This document shows positions 1-6,223 of a stretch of DNA of 7,346 bases, piece by piece. The DNA is from Actinomycetes bacterium (GTDB lineage: Bacteria; Actinomycetota; Acidimicrobiia; Acidimicrobiales; Acidimicrobiaceae), in the NCBI GenBank assembly GCA_021819025.1, contig JAKASN010000088.1, forward strand, positions 1-7,346, in the 5' to 3' direction. Position 1 is the first letter of the stretch; each line of letters begins with the position of its first letter. The position numbers and the translations under genes are program-made. A model generated the notes under the pieces. The model saw only the letters and a list, made by a program, of their open reading frames with translations, was not told the origin of the DNA and made no database searches.

Positions 1-1
1 A

Positions 2-1921
2 GAACGCGCGCTCCGCGCTCAGGCTTGGCGCGGCATCCAGCCGATGTTAGATGCCGCCATCCAAATTGCCAGCACAAGTGAGTTAGCAGAATTTTTCTCG
101 CGATCCTTGGCGATATCGTTAGGGCTGAAAAGTGCCTTCTTCGCCCTCGTCGGGAAAGACCACACCATATCGGGAACCCGGACCTTTGGGATGCCGAGTG
201 ATCGCTCCGCAGCACTCGACCAAGCCCTAAGCGAATACGACATCACGCAGCTTCCCGACTTCGAAAGTCTCAAGATAAGACACACGCAGATTTTCGTCGA
301 GCCGTCCGGTGAGGGCAGATACGACCCATTACTAGACCGCGTCTTCTCAAACCAGCCTTATCTGCTCGTCCCAATTGTAACCTCCGCTGGGCTAATGGGG
401 TTCGGAGCTGGCGCTCAAAGCCGCCCCAGACCCTATTGGAATCAGCGCGAGAGGGGCGTCGCCGCCGACTGGTCGCTCAGTGCAACATTGGTCGCAGACA
501 ATATTTCCTTGCGCCTCGCCGAAAAGGAGCACCTGGAAACCTACCGGGAGAAGGCCTTTAAAGACTCCTTGACGGGCTTGCCGAACCGAGAGCTCTTTCA
601 CGACCGTCTCAGCGTCGCCACGGTCAAAGCCCATAGAACGCAGAACCTAACCTCGATCATCTTCATCGATGTGGACTTCTTCAAGCAAGTAAACGACCGT
701 TTCGGGCACATGGCGGGCGACGAGCTATTGGTTCAAATCGCACGTCGCCTCACCACCTCGTTTCGAGATACTGATACTGTCGCGCGCCTATCGGGCGACG
801 AATTCGTGGTGCTGGTGGAGAATTCTCCCCACGAAGCAGAGATTGTCGAGATCGCCAAACGGGCATTTGATCGGCTCAACGATACCTATACGATCGGAAG
901 CTTCCAGCTGGATGCCACAATTTCTATGGGATTGGCCATCGGCTCTCCGGGTACCAGTGGTACGGCGCTCCTCGAGCGTGCCGACCAGGCAATGTACCGA
1001 TCAAAGGAGGCCGGCCGCGCCCGAATGACGGTATATGCCGATAGCGAGCGAACCGACGATGGCACGCTGGATCTCAGCGCTATCGAGCGCAGGGCAACCG
1101 CCCCGAAAGAAAGCGGCGGACACGAGCCCCCCCAAATACACGAAAGCCACCTCCGCTTCAGTCTTGATTACGTCGACTTCGCGCGCCTTCGAACCAGGAT
1201 CAATGAGGGCACGGGCTCTCACCAGAATCCTTCTCCGACAACGCAATTGCAAGCGGAGGGCGCCGATGCCGGCGCGCTGGAGGAACTTGGAGCAATCACA
1301 CTCGAGCTCATCAGACCTGACCTCGGGGGTAGCGATTTCGACGCTGGAAAACCACCGGCCTTTGCCATTCTCGAGCAACTCCTGGCATCGAAGCGACTCT
1401 TTCTCGCTCTGGCTCCCGCGATGAGCTTTAAGATCCTTCTCGATCTCGCCGGAGTGACAGCCGCTGATCTTTCCAATCTCGCTCGCTTGCTGAGCCGCTA
1501 CCAAGCAGAATTAGCTTCGGCACATTCTCTCGTGATGTCGATTTCGGCCCAATCGCTTGGCGAGCAACCCGCGCTTCTGTCAGATCTCTCTTCTCTTGCG
1601 GTGCGATTTCAAGCCGAGATCATGATCACCTCAATCGAGGAGCGCACCATTCGCCTATACGATCTTCTCATGCCGATGGTCACTTACCTCTCCATCGACG
1701 CCCAAGAAGCGCTCACACACACTCAAAGCACCGTCCCTAATAGTCTTTCAGCGCTATCGGCCATTGCGCGAGATCGCGGGATTCGGCTCTGTGCCCAGGG
1801 AGTCGCTGACGAAACTGCCATTAGCCAACTGGTGCTCGCCGGCGTAACTGTGATGAGCGGTCCCGCAGTCGAACTCCGATCAGCGGCGCTGTTCAAACAG
1901 ACAACATCGTCCGACCTTTGA
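2..1921 (+). CDS. GAF-GGDEF diguanylate cyclase with degenerate C-terminal EAL domain (5' partial)
   Basis: Probable cyclic-di-GMP signalling protein. Residues are numbered from the ATG at 44, but the frame is open to the window edge, no Shine-Dalgarno precedes that ATG and the upstream codons read like a helix leading into a sensor domain, so the real start probably lies outside. Residues 1-160 resemble a GAF sensor and 160-173 a linker helix. The GGDEF domain spans about 170-330: DSLTGLPNR at 174-182, metal-site D209 in FIDVD, FGHMAGD at 220-226, and active-site SGDEF at 250-254 (S for the first G is a common active variant). R241 and D244 form the RxxD inhibitory site, so product feedback is plausible. 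Residues about 375-615 follow the EAL fold, but no ExLxR motif is seen and the EGVE loop is QGVA (585-588), so phosphodiesterase activity is unlikely. No signal peptide or membrane segment is visible, so it is probably cytoplasmic. It ends 64 nt before the next gene. Confidence 0.9.
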   Translation, partial: ERALRAQAWRGIQPMLDAAIQIASTSELAEFFSRSLAISLGLKSAFFALVGKDHTISGTRTFGMPSDRSAALDQALSEYDITQLPDFESLKIRHTQIFVEPSGEGRYDPLLDRVFSNQPYLLVPIVTSAGLMGFGAGAQSRPRPYWNQRERGVAADWSLSATLVADNISLRLAEKEHLETYREKAFKDSLTGLPNRELFHDRLSVATVKAHRTQNLTSIIFIDVDFFKQVNDRFGHMAGDELLVQIARRLTTSFRDTDTVARLSGDEFVVLVENSPHEAEIVEIAKRAFDRLNDTYTIGSFQLDATISMGLAIGSPGTSGTALLERADQAMYRSKEAGRARMTVYADSERTDDGTLDLSAIERRATAPKESGGHEPPQIHESHLRFSLDYVDFARLRTRINEGTGSHQNPSPTTQLQAEGADAGALEELGAITLELIRPDLGGSDFDAGKPPAFAILEQLLASKRLFLALAPAMSFKILLDLAGVTAADLSNLARLLSRYQAELASAHSLVMSISAQSLGEQPALLSDLSSLAVRFQAEIMITSIEERTIRLYDLLMPMVTYLSIDAQEALTHTQSTVPNSLSALSAIARDRGIRLCAQGVADETAISQLVLAGVTVMSGPAVELRSAALFKQTTSSDL

Positions 1922-1962
1922 AATCTACGTGTTGGCCCTCAAAGAGGTCCCCCGATAAGCAA

Positions 1963-1970
1963 GGTGGAGG
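1963..1970 (+). promoter_or_regulatory. Shine-Dalgarno-like sequence for the membrane protein gene
   Basis: GGTGGAGG is the only purine-rich ribosome-binding candidate between the in-frame stop at 1956 and the coding region. It lies 15 nt before the TTG at 1986, longer than the usual 5-10 nt, and no ATG, GTG or TTG exists at a better distance in this frame. It therefore supports a start close to 1986 without settling it. Confidence 0.4.
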
Positions 1971-1985
1971 CGAAATAGCTCTAGC

Positions 1986-2579
1986 TTGGGCCAAACGGCC
2001 CATCGAGTTGCCTTGCGGGACCTAAACTATCGTGGCGTGCAAAAGATTCTCACCAAGAAGGAAAAGCTCCTCGGCTTTCTCATCGCAATCTATTCGGCTG
2101 GCGTCTTTATGGCGCTGTGGCTTCCTCATATTCACGATAAGGTTGCCAAGGGTACCAATCCGCTCTATATCGCCCTTGAGGGGGTAGGAATCGCTCTGCT
2201 CTTTGCCGTTACCGTGGCAGTGGGAAAGCGCATCTACGTCGGATTCGGGGGACTCGCCGTCGCGCTTGGACCATGGGGAAACAAGTATGTAATCCTCGGC
2301 CTGCCTGCAATCATCTTTGCCGCCTTCGCGGGCTTCCGCTATATCTGGCAGCCTAAAGGCGCCAAAGGCGCTAAAGCTCCAGCGAGTCGCGCGGCCAAGG
2401 CGCCTTCGGGAAAGGGGTCATCGCGAGGCACATCTGCGCCCGGGTCCTCACGACGCTACACCCAGCCCAAAGCGCGAAAAGGCAAGACCTCCGCAGGAGC
2501 CACGGGAAATGTCTATGGCAGTCTCGGTCGCCTCGGACCCAAGGGCGGCGTGGGCAGCGAAAAGCCCACCGGCAAATAG
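1986..2579 (+). CDS. Small multi-pass membrane protein with highly basic low-complexity tail, function unknown
   Basis: I do not recognise the family. The 197-residue product has a short basic N-terminus (K20, K24, K25, K27) followed by hydrophobic segments at about 28-47, 60-80, possibly 83-95, and 101-121. Four helices would put both ends in the cytoplasm, consistent with K81-R82 and the basic residues after W121. Residues 122-197 are rich in Gly, Ala, Ser, Lys and Arg and contain 11 Lys, 6 Arg and a single acidic residue (E192), with PKGAKGAKAP repeats at the start. Such a tail could bind nucleic acid, anionic lipid or wall polymer; this is inference. The start is TTG at 1986, the first possible start after an in-frame stop at 1956. 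A GGAGG sits at 1966-1970, but 15 nt away is longer than ideal, and TTG at 2013 is an alternative. The gene lies 64 nt after the signalling gene and 89 nt before the reductase gene. Confidence 0.75.
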   Translation: MGQTAHRVALRDLNYRGVQKILTKKEKLLGFLIAIYSAGVFMALWLPHIHDKVAKGTNPLYIALEGVGIALLFAVTVAVGKRIYVGFGGLAVALGPWGNKYVILGLPAIIFAAFAGFRYIWQPKGAKGAKAPASRAAKAPSGKGSSRGTSAPGSSRRYTQPKARKGKTSAGATGNVYGSLGRLGPKGGVGSEKPTGK

Positions 2580-2668
2580 ATGCCGGCAAACAAAGGCGCA
2601 TCGTTGATGCCCGAGGGTTGCAACTACTCCTGTCGCCTGGCATTACGGATTGGTAAGTTGGTGGGCTC

Positions 2669-5011
2669 TTGATTTCGGCATCACTTAGCGGGAAGACTTT
2701 TTTCGTCACCGGAGGAACGGGGTTTTTAGGAACTGCTTTGTCAGAGCGGATCCTCAACGCCATACCCGATGCCCGGCTGATCCTTCTGGTTAGGCCAGGA
2801 CGGCGTAGCAGCGCCATGGATCGGGCCTGGCGAGAGGTGATTCGCAACGATGCTTTTGGGGCAATGCGCGAGCGCCTCGGCGAGGAGTTCGAGGACTATT
2901 GTCGCAGCCATCTCCGAGCCGTGGCCGGAGACGTATCCAAAGACGCCCTTGGTCTCGACGCATCAGGTCTAGACGCCCTGGCGAGTGCTGATGTGATCAT
3001 CCACTCCGCGGCCACGGTTAGCTTCGACTCCCCCCTCACTCAAGCTGTCTCAGTCAACCTTCTCGGGCCCTCTAACGTAGGTACTGCGATCAAACTCGCC
3101 TGTGGCGCCGCTGGGCTCGACCCAGCGTCGAAACACTTCATCACGGTATCCACCGCCTATGTCGCTGGTTATCGACGAGGAGACTCGCCCGAAGAGCTGC
3201 TTCGCTACACCAGGTTTTCCCCGATGCCGGCCTTCGAAGATGAAGTAGCGGTGGCCATGGAGTTGCGTGCGCGGGTCGAGATGGACTCACGTGACCCGCA
3301 GTCCCTCAGCGCGCTCTCTAAAGCGGCGCACTATGAACTCGGCGCCGCCGGGGGCCCATTGCTGGCCCTAAAGCTCGAAAAGCTCCGCGAGCAGTGGGTA
3401 ACAGATCGCCTCGTGGAACTCGGGCGAGCGCGCGCACAATCCCTGGGGTGGCCCGATGCCTATACCTTCACCAAAGCACTTGGCGAAGAGGCTCTCGCAT
3501 CGCGCCACAGCGACCTCGCCATCTCTGTAGTGAGACCCTCGATCATCGAGTCCTCAATGTACTTTCCTTATCCGGGCTGGATCAAGGGGTTCCGGATGGC
3601 CGAGCCGATTATCGTCTCTTACGCTCGTGGTCTGCTCAAAGAGTTCCCTGGGGTTCCAGAGGGCGTCCTCGATGTCATCCCGGTGGATTTTGTCACCTCG
3701 ACGATCCTTGCGGTGGCGGCCAAGGGGCTCCCTGACGTGGGTACTCGCGTACCGGTCTATCACGTCGCTTCGGGAGCTCGAAATCCGCTGCGCTACAAGA
3801 AACTTGTCGATCTTGTCCGAGGGTGGTTCTTAGAAAATCCCATTTACGACGCCGAAGGCCAGCCCATCATGGTGCCGGAGTGGAGCTTCCCGGGCCGCGG
3901 TCGCGTCCAACGCCAACTCACCCGCCTTGCGAAGAACCTTGAGATCGTCGATGCGGTGGCACAACGCCTACCGCTGCGTGGCACCAGAGCTGAATTCGTT
4001 ACCAATATCGAGCAAAAGCGCGCCATTGTCGATCGAGCTCTCTCATATGTAACGCTCTATGGCTCCTATGCCGAGACCGAAGCGATCTTCGACGTCACCA
4101 ACTTGCTCACCCTGGCCGAGACTCTGGACCACTCCGACCGGGAGAACTTCCTCATCGATCCCATCCTTATCGACTGGGATCGTTTCGTAACCGAGATCCA
4201 CCTCCCCTCGGTGGTGCGCCACGCCCGTGTCAAGACCACCCCGGATCGCAAAAACTCCGGCTCGGCCAAGACCTCGCGCAACACCGAGGAGATTCTCTCG
4301 CCGCAATTCAAGATCGCGGTCTTTGACCTGGAGAATACCGTCATCGCCTCCAACGTCGTGGACGCCTATGCCTGGTATGCAACGCGTGATCTCTCGCCAT
4401 CCAAAAAGGCACTTTTTGCCCTCGCGCTGCTAGCGGAGGGACCCAGCTTGATGGCCATCGATCGCGCCGACCGCGGGGACTTCCTGAGAACTTTCTACCG
4501 GAGATACTCTCATGCTGACTTAGAAACTTTGAGCGCGCAGAGCAACGACTTCTTCAACGCCTATCTCCTCAAGAAAGCCTTTCCCAAGGCGATCGAGCGC
4601 ATCCGGCGCCATCGAGAGCTAGGTCATCGCACCATTCTCATTACCGGCGCTCTCGACTTTGTCATCGCTCCGCTGCGCCCCCTCTTTGACGAAGTGATTA
4701 GCTGCACCATGACCGCAACTGCCGACGGAAAACTCACCGGCAACCTCGACGTCGCCCCACCCACAGGAGAGGCTCGGGCCCTCTTAGTAGAAGAATTCGC
4801 CAAGAGCTATTCCATCACCACCCGTGATGCCGTGGCTTATGCCGACTCCACCTCTGACTTGCCGATGCTCGAGGCGGTAGGCTATCCGGTGGCGGTAAAT
4901 CCTGAGCCCAAACTCTTGCAGATCGCGAAAAATCGCGGCTGGTCGGTGGAAAACTGGGAACGCCAGCAAGGATTTTCCAAGCTGGTTCTGCCCATCGGGA
5001 GGAGCTTATGA
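2669..5011 (+). CDS. Fatty acyl-CoA/thioester reductase-type SDR fused to HAD-IB phosphatase-like domain
   Basis: This is a two-domain, 780-residue protein. Residues 8 to about 515 form an extended SDR of the fatty acyl-CoA reductase (NAD_binding_4, male-sterility) type. It has the nucleotide-binding TGGTGFLG at 14-21, HSAATVSFD after the fourth strand, a Ser/Thr pair in VSTAYV (S161, T162), and the catalytic YTFTK pair Y265/K269, followed by a VRPSIIESS substrate loop. The family uses NAD(P)H to reduce acyl thioesters to aldehyde or alcohol. A polar linker (about 521-545) leads to a HAD-IB domain (546 to about 765) with motif I DLENT (553-557), motif II T659-G660, and motif IV ADSTSDLP (D726, D730). 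Motif I has Glu where Asp is usual, and the motif III Lys appears to be R703, so its phosphatase activity is uncertain. No membrane segment is visible. TTG at 2669 is the only start codon between the stop at 2654 and the glycine motif. The stop overlaps the next gene by 4 nt. Confidence 0.9.
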   Translation: MISASLSGKTFFVTGGTGFLGTALSERILNAIPDARLILLVRPGRRSSAMDRAWREVIRNDAFGAMRERLGEEFEDYCRSHLRAVAGDVSKDALGLDASGLDALASADVIIHSAATVSFDSPLTQAVSVNLLGPSNVGTAIKLACGAAGLDPASKHFITVSTAYVAGYRRGDSPEELLRYTRFSPMPAFEDEVAVAMELRARVEMDSRDPQSLSALSKAAHYELGAAGGPLLALKLEKLREQWVTDRLVELGRARAQSLGWPDAYTFTKALGEEALASRHSDLAISVVRPSIIESSMYFPYPGWIKGFRMAEPIIVSYARGLLKEFPGVPEGVLDVIPVDFVTSTILAVAAKGLPDVGTRVPVYHVASGARNPLRYKKLVDLVRGWFLENPIYDAEGQPIMVPEWSFPGRGRVQRQLTRLAKNLEIVDAVAQRLPLRGTRAEFVTNIEQKRAIVDRALSYVTLYGSYAETEAIFDVTNLLTLAETLDHSDRENFLIDPILIDWDRFVTEIHLPSVVRHARVKTTPDRKNSGSAKTSRNTEEILSPQFKIAVFDLENTVIASNVVDAYAWYATRDLSPSKKALFALALLAEGPSLMAIDRADRGDFLRTFYRRYSHADLETLSAQSNDFFNAYLLKKAFPKAIERIRRHRELGHRTILITGALDFVIAPLRPLFDEVISCTMTATADGKLTGNLDVAPPTGEARALLVEEFAKSYSITTRDAVAYADSTSDLPMLEAVGYPVAVNPEPKLLQIAKNRGWSVENWERQQGFSKLVLPIGRSL
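4997..5004 (+). promoter_or_regulatory. Shine-Dalgarno for the alcohol dehydrogenase gene
   Basis: GGGAGGAG lies just before the ATG at 5008, inside the last codons of the reductase-HAD gene. Together with the ATGA stop-start overlap it indicates coupled translation and fixes the start of the dehydrogenase. Confidence 0.7.
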
Positions 5012-6222
5012 AGGCCCTGGTTTTCAAACGTTCTCCGAGCAAATACGCCATCACCAAGGCAGTTTCTAGCCTTTCGGAGCGCTTCGTGGCGTCAGCCTCG
5101 TCGCTGAGCTTTAGCGACGGGTATTCCCTAGCACCGCCGACGCCGAACTATCTCGCCTGTGACGTCATTGCTAGTGGGATCTGTGGATCCGATCTCGGGC
5201 TAGTTGGAGCAAGTTCTTCGCGCTACTTCGAACCGCTGGCGAGCTTTCCCTTCGTACCGGGCCACGAGGTGGTCGCCATGACCTCAGAGTTCCCTGGGCG
5301 TGAGGGTACCCCGCTTCGCGTGGTGCTTGAGCCGCTCCTCGGCTGTAGCGCTCGCGGCATCGCCGAGTTGTGCAGATATTGCGCCATTGGTAATACCGAA
5401 ATGTGTCTCAATGTCACCGCAGGAGATCTTCAAGCGGGTCTGCAGACCGGCTATTGCGCCTCGACCGGCGGGGGGTGGTCGGAGCGCTTCTATGCCCATC
5501 CCAGCCAACTCCATCTCGTGCCCGAAGAGATGAGCGATACCGAAGCTCTCATGGTGGAACCTTACGCGTGTGCGCTTCACAGCGTGCTCTCGGGCGCGGG
5601 TGTCGAAGGTGACAAAGTGTGTGTCATCGGCAGCGGTACCGTGGGACTCCTGACTTTGGCGGCGCTAGCTGCGACTGCGCCGGCGAGCGAAATCACCGCC
5701 TTGGCACGCTATAGCCACCAGGCGGCTATCGCGACCTCCTACGGCGCTCAAATTGCTCGCACCACCGAGGAGCTGCGGCGTATCGCGCGCACCAAGGTGC
5801 GCACCATGATGGTAGGAAATCGTATCACCGGTGCCTTTGATGTCACCTACGATTGTGTCGCGAGCCCGGAATCGATCGAGACAGCACTGGAAGTGACTCG
5901 CCCGGGTGGTACCGTGGTACTTTCGGGAATGCCCACTTCAGCCAAGATTGACTTGAGTGCGCTTTGGCACAAGCAGATCACCTTGCGCGGAAGCTATGCC
6001 TACGGCACCGAACACCACCATGGTGCAAGCACACGGACCTTTGATCTAGCTCTGGCTGAGGTTAGCAAAGCGAATCTCGGTCGCCTCGTGTCGCTCGTCT
6101 ATCCCCTTGAGGACTATGAAGAGGCCATCAACCACGCCCGCAATGCGGGAAGGCGCGGAGCGGTAAAAATCGCCTTCGACCCCAGGGCGAAGAGTTCACG
6201 CAGCACTGGAAAGGTGTCTTAG
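5008..6222 (+). CDS. Zinc-dependent medium-chain alcohol dehydrogenase
   Basis: This 404-residue medium-chain dehydrogenase/reductase probably interconverts an alcohol and an aldehyde or ketone with NAD(P). The N-terminal GroES-like catalytic domain has zinc ligands C59 (GICGSD) and H86-E87 (PGHE), with E184 in the VEP segment likely completing the site, as in threonine and glucose dehydrogenases. A structural-zinc loop contains C113, C122, C125 and C133, but its first Cys is separated by a CSARG insertion rather than the usual C-x2-C. The Rossmann motif GSGTVG is at 208-213, and the following strand holds LARYS where coenzyme preference would be decided. GGTVVLSGMP near the C-terminal third is typical of the family. 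At 404 residues it is somewhat longer than the usual 340-380. The ATG overlaps the stop of the reductase-HAD gene and follows a strong GGGAGGAG. Its likely role is to handle the aldehyde or alcohol linked to that enzyme; the substrate is unknown. Confidence 0.9.
   Translation: MKALVFKRSPSKYAITKAVSSLSERFVASASSLSFSDGYSLAPPTPNYLACDVIASGICGSDLGLVGASSSRYFEPLASFPFVPGHEVVAMTSEFPGREGTPLRVVLEPLLGCSARGIAELCRYCAIGNTEMCLNVTAGDLQAGLQTGYCASTGGGWSERFYAHPSQLHLVPEEMSDTEALMVEPYACALHSVLSGAGVEGDKVCVIGSGTVGLLTLAALAATAPASEITALARYSHQAAIATSYGAQIARTTEELRRIARTKVRTMMVGNRITGAFDVTYDCVASPESIETALEVTRPGGTVVLSGMPTSAKIDLSALWHKQITLRGSYAYGTEHHHGASTRTFDLALAEVSKANLGRLVSLVYPLEDYEEAINHARNAGRRGAVKIAFDPRAKSSRSTGKVS
6208..6216 (+). 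promoter_or_regulatory. Shine-Dalgarno for the LarA-like gene
   Basis: GGAAAGGTG sits in the last codons of the alcohol dehydrogenase gene, with its AAAGG core ending 9 nt before the TTG at 6224. It supports TTG as the start and an intergenic gap of a single base. Confidence 0.6.
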
Positions 6223-6223
6223 A

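Noticed and set aside
1001..1504. Minus-strand open frame of 167 codons inside the signalling gene
   Set aside because: It overlaps the coding GGDEF-EAL frame, has no ribosome-binding site that I can see and resembles no protein family.
1934..1950. Hairpin GGCCCTC-AAA-GAGGTCC after the signalling gene
   Set aside because: The 7-bp stem has a mismatch and no T tract follows, so it does not qualify as an intrinsic terminator.
2598..2610. Inverted repeat GCATC-GTT-GATGC downstream of the membrane protein gene
   Set aside because: A 5-bp stem with no T-rich tail; such repeats are common by chance and I cannot call it a terminator or operator.
2618..2646. Possible promoter TTGCAA with a 17-nt spacer to CATTAC before the reductase gene
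   Set aside because: The -10 element matches only three of six consensus bases, so the call would be guesswork, although an operon promoter in this 89-nt gap is plausible.
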